From Stenotrophomonas oahuensis (lineage in GTDB: Bacteria > Pseudomonadota > Gammaproteobacteria > Xanthomonadales > Xanthomonadaceae), in assembly GCF_031834595.1 (NCBI RefSeq), contig NZ_CP115542.1, positions 1 to 60,780 on the forward strand: a DNA stretch of 60,780 nucleotides, written 5' to 3'. A program made the translations under genes and the position numbers. Under the pieces are notes generated by a model. It did not search any database and had not been told where the DNA came from. It saw only the letters and a program-made list of their open reading frames with translations. The first letter of the stretch is position 1; each line of letters opens with the position of its first letter. Below are positions 49,290 to 57,899 of this stretch, one piece after another.

Positions 49290-50158
49290 CCGCATAGCGG
49301 CCGCACGGCCGTCGGTGCTCCGCATCGAGCCCGCCATACGGCGGTCTCGCCCCTTCGGGCCTAGTCCTCGCCTCTCCGTGCCGGTCACCGGCACTGCGCG
49401 CTCCGCTTGCCAACAGCTGGCACGGCCGCGCGTCCCTGCGCTCCACCCTCACCGCACCGCCCCGGGCCCAGGAGGGAAGCCGTCAGCGTGAATACCGCTG
49501 CCAAGCGCAGCGGCGACGTGGGCGTACATAGGCATGCCACCGGGACTGCGCGCCCCGGTCGACCTCGGGATCTGCCGGGCACCGGCGCTGCGCGCCGGCA
49601 TTCCCTTCGCATGCCCCTCGATTGAACCGGTCAGGCTCGGCCTGCCCGGTGGTGGCCACCGACACGGTGTGCCGGCGGCCTGCAGGCGCGGTGGTGCTGC
49701 GCCTGCTGGGACCACGGCGAGGCGGCGCTATGCCGGTGCCTGCCGGCACCGGATCAATTTCGAGCGCGTGCGAGGGCACCGGCCGGCTGCTCGCCGCCCG
49801 GTGGTGACGCCTACCTCTCTCGCCGGCGTCCTGCAGGCGCTGCGCGCCTGCAGAAATCTCTCTCGATCACTCGCGATCGCGCGGGCGGAGCATGCCCCGC
49901 CCGCGCCTGGCAGCGGCATCCGCCGCTGCTGCCGGCGCTTCGCACCGTTGGACCGTTCGTCATGGCCAGTCGGCTCCCGCCGCTGTGGACGGTTCGCAGA
50001 GTCCGTCTGCCTGGCGGCCTATTTCCCTACCGCAACCGCTTCCGCCTGCACAGGACCGCTGGCGCTCTCCTCCTGTGCAGCCGGCCCCGGCCGCGGTACG
50101 GGGGCCTTACGGCACACGGGACTCAGCGAAGCAACCATCCACCAAGGGAGCAACTGCC
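49290..50158 (+). promoter_or_regulatory. Structured leader element, copy A
   Basis: About 870 bases without a credible gene, filled with GC hairpins. The 5' box (about 49303-49413) is shared with copies B and D (core GGTGCTCCGCATCGAGCC, TCTCGCCCC, GTGCCG...CGGCAC, GCGCGCTCCGC). The 3' part (49557-50158) is shared with D (nearly identical) and C (diverged). Clear stems include CCGGTGCC/GGCACCGG (about 49734-49753), CTGCAGGCG/CGCCTGCAG (49831-49853) and CTGCACAGGA/TCCTGTGCAG (50046-50080). A 145-base stretch (about 49413-49556) is unique to A. It ends in AAGGGAG plus ATG. Confidence 0.8.
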
Positions 50159-50521
50159 ATGACGAACAACGCAACCCCCCTCGATCACTCGCGCAAGCAG
50201 AAGCAACAGCGAAAGCCAAAGCCGGCTACAGGATCTAGCAAAGCAGCCATCGCAAAGCACAGCGACGAGCTGACTACCGGTTTTAAGGAAATCCCCAAGG
50301 GCTACGTCGTGCGCAACGGCCACGCTATCACCGCCAAGACGATCCGCGACGTAGGCCCGAGGGACATGGAAATCGTCCAGCACGCCATCGCCGCATTCGG
50401 CCACCTGTTGAAGCCCTATGCAGTTCAGACCCTCGCCGGGTTTGCCTCGCTGATCGAACTCAGCACGCCTCACCCGAAGGCGCGTGCCGTGGCCGACACC
50501 CTCCACCGCCTTTCGGCCTAA
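50159..50521 (+). CDS. Hypothetical leading-region protein after leader A (120 aa)
   Basis: ATG 50159 with AAGGGAG at 10 bases. The N-terminus is a polar, basic low-complexity stretch (HSRKQKQQRKPKPATGSSKA) encoded by DNA that recurs behind leaders C and D. From residue ~38 it is an ordinary domain (GFKEIPKGYVVRNGHAITAKTIRDVGPRDMEIVQHAIAAFGHLLKPY...) ending KARAVADTLHRLSA. The tail-like N-terminus may be a by-product of the nucleic-acid element rather than functional. Domain family not recognised. Confidence 0.65.
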   Translation: MTNNATPLDHSRKQKQQRKPKPATGSSKAAIAKHSDELTTGFKEIPKGYVVRNGHAITAKTIRDVGPRDMEIVQHAIAAFGHLLKPYAVQTLAGFASLIELSTPHPKARAVADTLHRLSA

Positions 50522-50525
50522 AGCC

Positions 50526-50762
50526 ATGTGGAAAAGAGACTGGCGAAAGGCAGTTCTTAAAGACCTCAAACGCTGCGGATTCGGCCTAACCGACGACAAC
50601 CGAATCATCCACAAAAGCGGCACCTACACCAACGTCGTCGTTACCCACAACAACAACATCAGCCGACTCCAAGCATGCAGCACAACGGGAACACCGCTTT
50701 GGACCGGCACGCGCATCAGCGCCTTTATTGAGGCCTTTTGGCCTGCATCACCGAATCACTGA
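50526..50762 (+). CDS. Hypothetical protein (78 aa)
   Basis: ATG 50526, 4 bases after the upstream stop. MWKRDWRKAVLKDLKRCGFGLTDDNRIIHKSG...; basic N-terminus, then 'TYTNVVVTHNNNISRLQACSTTGTPLW'. Codons are somewhat AT-richer than neighbours (many aac/aca). It may be a late addition to this operon. Function unknown. Confidence 0.55.
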   Translation: MWKRDWRKAVLKDLKRCGFGLTDDNRIIHKSGTYTNVVVTHNNNISRLQACSTTGTPLWTGTRISAFIEAFWPASPNH

Positions 50763-50794
50763 CACACCAAAAAACTACAGACAGGGAATCCAGC

Positions 50795-52801
50795 ATGAGC
50801 ACCGAAATCTTCAAGTCCTTCAAGATCGTTGACCTGACCGTCTCCCCGCACAACGTGCGCTTCAAGGTCACTCCGAAGCCGGAAGTCGTGGAAGCACTGG
50901 CCGACAACATCATTGCCGTGAACAGCGATGGCCGCCTTATCAACCCGCTGACCGTCTACGAGTCCGAAGGCAATGACGGCGGCATCGTCGCGGGCAAGAC
51001 CCGCCTGCTGGCCCTGCAGCTGCTGGTGGAGGACGGCCGACTGCCGGAAGACGCAGAGACCCTGTGCGCCGTGGTCCACAGTGAAGCTCAGGCTGTGCTG
51101 GTCAGCCAGTCGGAGAACAACCAGCGCACCAATATGCATCCGCTGGACGAGTGCGACGGTTTCCAGAAGCTGATCGACAAGGGTATGAGCATCGAAGGCG
51201 TCGCCCTGGCATTCGGCCAGACCACCCGCTACATCGAGGGCCGTCTGCGTCTGAACAGCGCTGCGCCGGTGCTGCTGGATGGCTACCGCAAGCGCAATTT
51301 CCCGGCGCTGGAACAGCTGATGGCGCTGACCCTGACCGACGACCATGCACGTCAGGTAGCAGTTTGGGAAAGCTGCAACGCCAACGCTTACACCTGCAAG
51401 CCCAAGCAGCTGCGCGCTGAACTGACCGAGCCGGATGCCATCGATGCCAGCAGCGATCGCCGCATCACTCTCGTGTCGGTTGCAGACTATCAGGCCGCTG
51501 GTGGCGAGGTGCAGGCTTCGCTGCTGACCGACCACAGCTACCTGCTGAACCCGCGTCTGTTCGAGGAACTGGTGGAAGCCAAGCTGCGCGAACTGGCCGC
51601 CGACGTTCAGGCCGAAGGCTGGTCGTGGGTCGAAATTGAAACGCAGAACGTCTACGCGGCCGCTCAGAAGTACGCCACCACGCGCCCGGAGGACGTGGAA
51701 ATGTCCGACGAAGAGCAGGCCCACCTGGACGAACTGGAACAGGCGAAGGACGAGGCAGAGACCGCCTATGAGAACGCTCCGGGAGGCTCCGACGAAGAGG
51801 ACGCGGCGGACAATGCACGCGAAGCGGCGGTCGAGGCCCTGATTGCCTTCCGGGCCAAGTTCAAGACCTTCACCGCCGAGCAGAAGGCGTTCGGTGGGGC
51901 CATTGTTGGCCTGTCCAATGATGGTTCGCTCGATATCCGACGCGGGCTGGTCCGACGCGAAGAGCGCCGCGATCTGGACGCGGCCGCCGCCGCTGGCCGT
52001 CTCAGCAGCGCCCCGACTGGTGGCCGCGAGACCGGTGATGCGGGTCGTCCCAAGGAAGAAATGAGCCGTGCAATGGTGGATGATCTGCGCGGCCTGCGCA
52101 TCATCGCCGTTCAGAACGCAGTGGCGAAGAATGCCCGGTTTGCCAAGGTGATGATGGCCCTGTGGGCGGTCGAAGAACTGACCGGCGATTCGTTCGACTA
52201 CAGCGCGGATCGCCTGCCGACCGATTTGGGGATCACCAGCATGGGCCTGCGCGGGCGTTTGAGCCAGCTGGGTCCGGTGGTGCAGACCGCTCGTAATGAA
52301 CAGGAAGAGGCGTTCACCGCCGTGGTTGCGGGCCTGCCGGAGACCGCCGCCGAGCGCTGGAATGCACTGGTGCAGATGACCGACGAACAGCTGGACTCCA
52401 TCATCGCCCACGCTTTCGCTACCAGCCTGTGCCCGAGCGATAAGCACGAAGGAATCACCGCAATGCTGCTGGATGCAGTCGATTTTGATATGGCCGAGCA
52501 TTTCGTGGCTACCCCGGAGAACTTCACGGCGCGTGCATCCAAGAAGCTTGTTGTCCAGGCGCTGGTCGAAGTCGAGAAGGCCGCCGATGCCCACGTGCTG
52601 CTGACGATGAAAAAAGACGGGCTGGCCGACGTGGCGGCACATCGCCTGACCGGTACGGGCTGGGTGCCGGAGTTGATCCGCACCCCGGCTCGCGAGCCGA
52701 AGCAGGTTGAGCCGAAGGCGGATGAAAAAACGCCTGCCAAGAAGGCCACGACCAAGAAGGCAGCCGCTCCGGCCAAGAAGGCTCCGGCCAAGAAGAAGTA
52801 A
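50795..52801 (+). CDS. ParB-like nuclease-domain protein of the leading region
   Basis: 668 residues from ATG 50795. A ParB/Srx N-domain (about 8-110; SPHNVRFKVTPKPEVVEALADNI, GIVAGKTRLLALQLL, SENNQRTNMHPLDECDGFQKLI) is followed by a KorB/ParB-type helix segment (GVALAFGQTTRYIEGRLRL), an acidic middle (EMSDEEQAHLDELEQAKDEAETAYENAPGG) and a Lys/Ala/Pro tail (KKATTKKAAAPAKKAPAKKK). Such proteins are frequent in plasmid leading regions and are thought to act in establishment or as nucleases rather than partition; a separate parAB exists here. The 'GERR' box is replaced by 'AGKTRLLA'. Confidence 0.88.
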   Translation: MSTEIFKSFKIVDLTVSPHNVRFKVTPKPEVVEALADNIIAVNSDGRLINPLTVYESEGNDGGIVAGKTRLLALQLLVEDGRLPEDAETLCAVVHSEAQAVLVSQSENNQRTNMHPLDECDGFQKLIDKGMSIEGVALAFGQTTRYIEGRLRLNSAAPVLLDGYRKRNFPALEQLMALTLTDDHARQVAVWESCNANAYTCKPKQLRAELTEPDAIDASSDRRITLVSVADYQAAGGEVQASLLTDHSYLLNPRLFEELVEAKLRELAADVQAEGWSWVEIETQNVYAAAQKYATTRPEDVEMSDEEQAHLDELEQAKDEAETAYENAPGGSDEEDAADNAREAAVEALIAFRAKFKTFTAEQKAFGGAIVGLSNDGSLDIRRGLVRREERRDLDAAAAAGRLSSAPTGGRETGDAGRPKEEMSRAMVDDLRGLRIIAVQNAVAKNARFAKVMMALWAVEELTGDSFDYSADRLPTDLGITSMGLRGRLSQLGPVVQTARNEQEEAFTAVVAGLPETAAERWNALVQMTDEQLDSIIAHAFATSLCPSDKHEGITAMLLDAVDFDMAEHFVATPENFTARASKKLVVQALVEVEKAADAHVLLTMKKDGLADVAAHRLTGTGWVPELIRTPAREPKQVEPKADEKTPAKKATTKKAAAPAKKAPAKKK

Positions 52802-52870
52802 TCGGGCGGCGGGGCGGCATGGCCGCCCCGCTCCACCCTGCCTACCTTCCTACTTCACAGGAACACCGCC

Positions 52871-53251
52871 ATGACCTCTACTGCAACCACCAATAGCGTC
52901 CTGGACTTGGGTACCGCCGACAGCGGCCCCGTCGCGGCCGCCGAGGCCAGCGCAGCCCGGCACCCGCTCTCGCAGGTGCCGGGAACGATTGCCGCGTTCG
53001 CCGATGACCTGGAGCAGCTTGCCGCCGAGCTGGTGGCGATGGGACGACTGCACGACCCCGAGGAATTGCGTCAGCGCGCTGGCTGGGCCGCCGAAAGCGC
53101 CCAGCGAGCAGGCCTGACCCCGTTGTATTCCGAGCTGGCCGCACTCTCGCGCCTGCAGGACGCCGACGAGCTGCGCCGCCGCGCTGGCTGGGCCGCCGCC
53201 GAGGCCGATGAATTGCTTGGAATCTGCGGTTTGTCCGCTCCGCGCCGATAA
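52871..53251 (+). CDS. Hypothetical protein (126 aa) with internal repeat
   Basis: ATG 52871 behind CAGGAACACC. The C-half contains two copies of an 'L-x-D-x-(D/E)-E-L-R-x-R-A-G-W-A-A' unit (RLHDPEELRQRAGWAAESAQRAG and RLQDADELRRRAGWAAAEADELL), about 38 residues apart. Helical, soluble. Between the ParB-like and primase genes; may be an accessory of either. Not recognised as a family. Confidence 0.6.
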   Translation: MTSTATTNSVLDLGTADSGPVAAAEASAARHPLSQVPGTIAAFADDLEQLAAELVAMGRLHDPEELRQRAGWAAESAQRAGLTPLYSELAALSRLQDADELRRRAGWAAAEADELLGICGLSAPRR

Positions 53252-53278
53252 TATCCCTGTACGCCAGAGAACACCGCC

Positions 53279-55024
53279 ATGTCTCGATTGCCTGATTCCT
53301 TCATCGACAACCTGCTCGCCAAGACGGATTTGGTCGCCCTGATAGGGGAGCGCCTGATCTTGAAGAAGGTGGGCAAGGAGTACGAGGCGCGCTGCCCCTT
53401 TCATGAAGAAAAATCGGCCAGCTTCACTGTCAGTCCCGTCAAGGGGTTCTATCACTGTTTCGGGTGTGGCGCGCACGGCACTGCTATCAAGTGGCTGATC
53501 GAAATCGACAACATCGACTTCCGCGAAGCCGTCGAGATTCTTGCCCGTCGTGCTGGCCTGACGATCCCCGCCCAGGAGGCCCCCGCCGGCGGACGCGGCC
53601 AGCGCATGGGCGGCCACGCCGCCCAACTGCTGGCCGCGTGCGCAAAGGCCGCCGAGTTCTTCCGCGAACAGCTCACCGCCGATTTGCCCGCACAGGAATA
53701 CCTCCTGCAGCGCGGCATTACCCCGGAGGCCGTGCAACGTTTTGGACTCGGTTACGCGCCCAACAGCTGGGATGCCCTCCGGAAGGAATTGAAGGCCTTC
53801 AAGAAAGACGTGCTGCTTGGAGCGGGCCTGCTGTCTCAGGCCGGAAATGGCCACTGCTACGACAAATTTCGTGGGCGCATCATTTTTCCCATTCATGACC
53901 GTCGCGGGCGGGTGATCGCTTTCGGCGGTCGCGCGATATCGCCGGAAACTACTCCGAAGTACCTCAACAGTCCGGAGACAGAACTTTTTCAGAAGGGTGG
54001 CGAACTGTATGGCCTGTCAAACGTCCTGCAGGAGCATCCTGCGGGAGCATCGGAGCTGGTGGTAGTTGAGGGCTATACCGACGTGACCTCATTGCACCAG
54101 GTCGGGATCACCACGGCGGTGGGCACCCTTGGTACCGCTGTGACTTCCGATCACGTCAAGGCACTTTTTGGCACCACGGATGACGTGACGTTCTGTTTCG
54201 ATGGGGATTCTGCGGGACGGCGCGCCGCATGGCGCGCCGTGGAAGCAGTGCTGCCGGTGATGACGGATGGCCGATCCGCATCGTTTCTTTTGCTTCCCGA
54301 TGGGATGGACCCTGACCAGGTCACGCGGGCGGAGGGTGGGCACGCCTTCCGGGACCGGCTGGCGAGCGCCGCGCCCCTGTCCGAGTTCCTCTTTTCGGAG
54401 CTGGTTAAAACTGTGGACATGGCCACCATCGAAGGCAGGGCAAAGCTGGCCAAGAAAGCAATGCCACTCATCGAGCAAATTCCAGAGGGCGTCTACCGCG
54501 ATCTGATGCGTGCGCGCCTGTCGGAGCTGACCGGCGCACCTGCCCCGCCGCCCGCGACGGCCAAAGCCCCGAGCCTTGCCGAGCGCACCCCAATTCGTCA
54601 GGCCATCGCACTGTTGCTACGCAACCCGCGATTGGCCTCGCAGCTCCCGGTTTCCCGGGCGTTCCGGTCAGTGGCAAAGCCCGGCGCAGCGCTGCTGGCC
54701 GAGATGCTGGACTACGCCAACCTCAACCCCGACGCGACAACCTTCGCCCTGCTGGGCCATTTTGCCGGTCGAGAAGAGGCATCCGCCCTCATCAAGTTGG
54801 CCGATGCTCCGCTGCCCGAAGATCCCACCGAACAACTGGCGGATCTTCGGGGTGCGCTGGGTCGGCTGGACAAGCATGCGCGCCGCCGCCGGATCGAACT
54901 GCTGCAGCTGCAGGATGAAATCTCGCATGAAGAGGCATTGGAGCTGCGTGACTTGCTGCAGTTTGACCGCGACCCACGCAGGCGCGTTCCTGCCCCTCCA
55001 GGGGCCTCGCGCGCGCGCCATTGA
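53279..55024 (+). CDS. DnaG-type DNA primase, full length
   Basis: 581 residues, the same size class as chromosomal DnaG. N-terminal CHC2 zinc site: Cys39, His42 (RCPFHEEK), Cys60, Cys63 (FYHCFGCGAHG). RNA polymerase core with 'GRIIFPIHDRRGRVIAFGGRAI'. TOPRIM signatures 'VVEGYTDV' and 'VTFCFDGDSAGRRAAWRA', both with their acidic residues. The C-terminal helical region (about 430-560) would contact the helicase. It makes RNA primers and would help convert incoming single-stranded plasmid to duplex. It lies in the leading region, which fits that job. Confidence 0.92.
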   Translation: MSRLPDSFIDNLLAKTDLVALIGERLILKKVGKEYEARCPFHEEKSASFTVSPVKGFYHCFGCGAHGTAIKWLIEIDNIDFREAVEILARRAGLTIPAQEAPAGGRGQRMGGHAAQLLAACAKAAEFFREQLTADLPAQEYLLQRGITPEAVQRFGLGYAPNSWDALRKELKAFKKDVLLGAGLLSQAGNGHCYDKFRGRIIFPIHDRRGRVIAFGGRAISPETTPKYLNSPETELFQKGGELYGLSNVLQEHPAGASELVVVEGYTDVTSLHQVGITTAVGTLGTAVTSDHVKALFGTTDDVTFCFDGDSAGRRAAWRAVEAVLPVMTDGRSASFLLLPDGMDPDQVTRAEGGHAFRDRLASAAPLSEFLFSELVKTVDMATIEGRAKLAKKAMPLIEQIPEGVYRDLMRARLSELTGAPAPPPATAKAPSLAERTPIRQAIALLLRNPRLASQLPVSRAFRSVAKPGAALLAEMLDYANLNPDATTFALLGHFAGREEASALIKLADAPLPEDPTEQLADLRGALGRLDKHARRRRIELLQLQDEISHEEALELRDLLQFDRDPRRRVPAPPGASRARH

Positions 55025-55057
55025 ATCCCCGTCCACCTACGCCAAAGGAAACCACAA

Positions 55058-55294
55058 ATGCCGACCTACAACGATGGCTCCGCGCTTGCCGTACTGTTCC
55101 GTTTGCCACAGGCAGATGGCGGCCTCTACGTAGTGGCGACCGTTGATACCGATGACTTGGCCCAGGTGTTCGTTGCGCAAAAGATTGCGCGGCCCCTCGG
55201 GTACGGGCCGGCTCGCTATGAGCACCAACCCATGTCCGAGAGGGTGCGGGAGCGCTTGCTTGCGAGCGGTTTTAACGCGGAGCAGCTGGAGTAG
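55058..55294 (+). CDS. Hypothetical protein (78 aa)
   Basis: ATG 55058 behind AAAGGAAACC, 34 bases after the primase. MPTYNDGSALAVLFRLPQADGGLYVVATVDTDDLAQVF..., a small alpha/beta protein ending RERLLASGFNAEQLE. Soluble. No family recognised. Confidence 0.55.
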   Translation: MPTYNDGSALAVLFRLPQADGGLYVVATVDTDDLAQVFVAQKIARPLGYGPARYEHQPMSERVRERLLASGFNAEQLE

Positions 55295-55361
55295 ATGGGG
55301 GCGGTGCGTGACCCGGCACAAAATTGGTTAACCCTCTAGACCACGATCCCTGGCGGCCCTC

Positions 55362-55748
55362 ATGTCCGAAGAATCCCCTCCCTACCTCCCTTCCGCCTAC
55401 CCGCCCGCATCGGACGCCCTCGGCTATATGCCGAAGGGCGCTGTCTATGCGGCGCTAGACTTTGTGGTCGCGCTGGCCAGCTCAGAACCACCGGATGCGA
55501 GTGAACCCGCCGTTGCCGCCGCTCGCGATTTGCTTACTCGTTGGCTGCAGCTCAATCGCACCCAGGGAGACCCCGATATTCTCTCCGCCCAAGCCGATAT
55601 GTACGCGTGCTCGAACGACCTGGTGGCAGCATTGCGCGACGCCCTGGAAGGCTTTGTGGCAGACCTGGCTGACCATCCTTCACCGGAGCCGGGCAGCGTT
55701 TTCGGCGACTACTACCGTCTCATCACCACGCTGCTCGGCGAGGCCTGA
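55362..55748 (+). CDS. Hypothetical protein (128 aa)
   Basis: ATG 55362. MSEESPPYLPSAYPPASDALGYMPKGAVYAALDFVVALASSEPPD...; Pro-rich start then helical and acidic (ALRDALEGFVADLADHPSPEPG). Soluble. It precedes the hairpin-rich leader of radC. Function unknown. Confidence 0.55.
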   Translation: MSEESPPYLPSAYPPASDALGYMPKGAVYAALDFVVALASSEPPDASEPAVAAARDLLTRWLQLNRTQGDPDILSAQADMYACSNDLVAALRDALEGFVADLADHPSPEPGSVFGDYYRLITTLLGEA

Positions 55749-55996
55749 GCGCGCTTTCCAGCTTCGCACGCCCCCAGCTTGCCAACGCACGCTTTCGGGT
55801 TCGCCCGATTAGCGTGACGCGTCACGCGCGTGATCGCGCAGGAAAGGCCCTGCCATCGGCCTATCCTCGCGGTTCCTGTGCCGCCTACAAGCGCTACGCG
55901 CTTCCTGCGCAAGCTTGGACCCTTGCGGGTTGCGGCAGCCCCGGAACCGCGCTCCTGGCCTCACAGCGCCCTTCCCGCGCGACCACGGAGCCAGCC
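55749..55996 (+). promoter_or_regulatory. Structured leader upstream of radC
   Basis: About 250 non-coding bases with several inverted repeats: the perfect 16-bp palindrome GCGTGACGCGTCACGC (55812-55827), GCGCGTGATCGCGC next to it, AAGCGC-TAC-GCGCTT (about 55888-55902), and GGGTTGC...GCAGCCCC. It is not obviously homologous to leaders A-D but of the same style. A structured 'radC RNA motif' is known upstream of radC-type genes in Proteobacteria; this may be an instance. Confidence 0.55.
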
Positions 55997-56482
55997 TTGC
56001 CCACCATCTACGACGCCGACCGAAGCTTCACGCTCGCCGAGCAGCCCACCGCCGAGGCTCTCATTTCACTGGCATGCGAGATCCTCGCCAGCCGTCACCA
56101 GGTCGGCGAGGCCTTGACCGGCCCTGCCCACACCAAGCAGCTGCTCCAGCTGCGGATCGGCAACTCCGACCGCGAGCTTTTCCACGTCATGCTGCTCGAT
56201 TGCAAACACCGCCTCCTCCACGAGGAGACCCTGTTCGCGGGCACCATCAACTCCGCGACAGTACATCCGCGCGAAATCGCCCGAGCCGCACTCAGGTGGA
56301 ACGCGGCCGCCTGCGTCATAAGCCACTGCCACCCCTCGGGTGACGTTGAGCCTTCCCGGGCCGACATTGCCATCACCGCAGAAATCAAAGCGGCGCTGGC
56401 CCTGCTCGATGTGCGACTGCTCGATCACATCATAGTCTCCCGCACCGGCAGCCTCTCGCTGGCCGAACGAGGGCTGCTCTAG
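55997..56482 (+). CDS. radC: RadC-family JAB-domain protein
   Basis: 161 residues from a TTG start at 55997 (CGGAGCC upstream); the frame is open farther up but runs through the hairpin leader. The RadC JAMM site is intact: His110-x-His112 in 'VISHCHPSGDVEPSRAD', then Ser120 and Asp123, with 'TINSATVHPREIARAALRWNAAACV' before it. The N-terminal HhH domain of chromosomal RadC is missing, as in plasmid and prophage forms. Role unproven; often linked to DNA processing and antirestriction genes in mobile elements. Confidence 0.9.
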   Translation: MPTIYDADRSFTLAEQPTAEALISLACEILASRHQVGEALTGPAHTKQLLQLRIGNSDRELFHVMLLDCKHRLLHEETLFAGTINSATVHPREIARAALRWNAAACVISHCHPSGDVEPSRADIAITAEIKAALALLDVRLLDHIIVSRTGSLSLAERGLL

Positions 56483-56621
56483 CAGCCCGTCGCAGGTCCC
56501 GTAGGACCATTTCCCGCCCTGCCCCAAGGAAACGGTGGCCTGGCAGGGCACTTCGGTGGAGCGGTGTGCGCGATCGGTGAGCTTCCCGAGGTGAACATTT
56601 CGCTGTTGGTTGGGTCGGCGA

Positions 56622-57013
56622 CCGCCATGGCGGCGCACGGCCTGCGGTGCTCCGCATCGAGCCGCCTGCGGCGTCTCGCCCCGTTGGGCCTGGTCCTCGC
56701 CCTTCCGTGCCGCATCCGCGGCACTGCGCGCTCCGCGCGCCCACGTGGACGCATGCGCGTCCGCTCAGTTCATGCCAGCGCCGTGACCGCCGCCGGCACC
56801 GCTGCAGCTGTGCTGCAGCGCTCCGCAGGCATGTGCCCCCTGCAGTTTTGCCGTTGTCCCGACTTCATCGCCACCGCTGGACTTTGTCCCAGGAGTAGCC
56901 CCCCGACAAGGTCGCTGCGCTCGCTTGTCAGGGGACTCCCCCTGGTCGTCCTCGCGGTTCACGGCGATGAACTCAGCACAGCGGCAAATCCAAAAACAAC
57001 AGGGAGACTCAAC
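56622..57013 (+). promoter_or_regulatory. Structured leader element, copy B
   Basis: About 390 non-coding bases. The first 120 (CACGGCCTGCGGTGCTCCGC..., TCTCGCCCCGTTGGGCCTGG, GTGCCGCATCCGCGGCAC, GCGCGCTCCGCGCGC) match the 5' boxes of A and D. The middle is unrelated and has its own hairpins. The sequence around the start codon of the following gene (ACGAACAACAGCAACAGCG then GCCGGCTTCTGAATCTAGCA) resembles the early codons behind A, C and D. Confidence 0.75.
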
Positions 57014-57310
57014 ATGACCTTGCGGCACATCACGAACAACAGCAACAGCGAAAAGCCGGCTTCTGAATCTAGCACTGCGGCTGGGTTTCACATCGTGGGG
57101 CGATACCGCAATTCTGATGGAAGCCTCGGTGTGGAAATCCGAGTGAATGCCTGCCGCGAGGGCGCAGGGAATCTCTCCTACATTGGCGCGTGGGGGACCG
57201 GGCGGCCGGTTAATAGGGATGGCATGAAACAGATGCTCCGCATCATGCTCAGCGCACATCGCGGCGCGATTGCTGAAATCCCCTTTGGCAACATGGAGGC
57301 GCGCGCATGA
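57014..57310 (+). CDS. Hypothetical leading-region protein after leader B (98 aa)
   Basis: ATG 57014 behind GGGAGACTCAAC. The first 25 residues (MTLRHITNNSNSEKPASESS) are encoded by DNA resembling the block behind leaders A and D but partly in another frame. The rest (GFHIVGRYRNSDGSLGVEIRVNAC...YIGAWGTGRPVNRDGMKQMLRIML) is a small alpha/beta domain. Overlaps the next gene by 4 bases. Function unknown. Confidence 0.65.
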   Translation: MTLRHITNNSNSEKPASESSTAAGFHIVGRYRNSDGSLGVEIRVNACREGAGNLSYIGAWGTGRPVNRDGMKQMLRIMLSAHRGAIAEIPFGNMEARA

Positions 57311-57639
57311 GCGCGCTCCCCTCCGCCGCCCACTTCACCAGCGAGGAAATCGAATTCGCTGCGGAGGTCGCCCTGCTGGCCGCCCAGGCGACTTCCAACG
57401 GGCTGGGGCTTCCCCGCACGGCGCAACGCCCTTGGGTTGCTGGCGATGAATCCGATGACGAACTGGCCAACATGATCGATTCCGTGCGCGCATCGCACCC
57501 TGGACACCCGCTGGCCGCGCAGCTGGTGCACGACCTGGCCACCTACCGCCTCGTGCGAGACAAGCGTGCGCCGGCATGCCCTGACCTCGCTGCAAGGCGC
57601 GAGAAATACATTGCCAGCTTCGCCGGGTGCGGCTGGTAA
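57307..57639 (+). CDS. Hypothetical protein (110 aa)
   Basis: ATG 57307 (ATGA overlap). MSALPSAAHFTSEEIEFAAEVALLAAQATSNGLGLP..., helical, acidic in the middle (VAGDESDDELANMIDSV), ending FAGCGW. Soluble. Co-translated with the preceding gene and followed, after about 110 bases, by a terminator at 57750. Function unknown. Confidence 0.55.
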   Translation: MSALPSAAHFTSEEIEFAAEVALLAAQATSNGLGLPRTAQRPWVAGDESDDELANMIDSVRASHPGHPLAAQLVHDLATYRLVRDKRAPACPDLAARREKYIASFAGCGW

Positions 57640-57749
57640 TCCCAAGAGGCCGCAGGCCAGTTGACCCCGCCCAGCTGCGTCTCTATGCTCGCCACAGCTG
57701 GACTCAACATGGCTTCCCTTGGAGGGGTGGCCCGGCGCTGAGTCTGCGG

Positions 57750-57783
57750 GGAGGGGCGGCGAAAGCCGCCTCTCTTTTTTTTT
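57750..57783 (+). terminator. Rho-independent terminator before leader C
   Basis: GAGGGGCGGC-GAAA-GCCGCCTCTC stem with a GAAA tetraloop followed by about nine T (57775-57783). It isolates the B transcript from leader C. Confidence 0.85.
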
Positions 57784-57899
57784 CGTATCCCATCGCCGCG
57801 ACAGGTCCGGCGGCGGCCGCACGCGTCCTCCGCATGGTTGCAGGCCATTGCCTGCAACCTGGCGTCAGTAACCTGCCGCCCGGCCCTGCTCCCACCCCG

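Noticed and set aside
49534..50238. A 234-codon plus-strand frame through leader A
   Set aside because: It spans the hairpin leader, is not kept in leaders C and D because of indels, and the ribosome site points to ATG 50159 in another frame.
50756..52642. A 628-codon minus-strand frame
   Set aside because: It is the antisense of the ParB-like gene, whose domain matches and Lys-rich tail make the plus frame certain.
52850..53896. A 348-codon minus-strand frame
   Set aside because: Antisense shadow of the 126-aa gene and the primase zinc-finger region.
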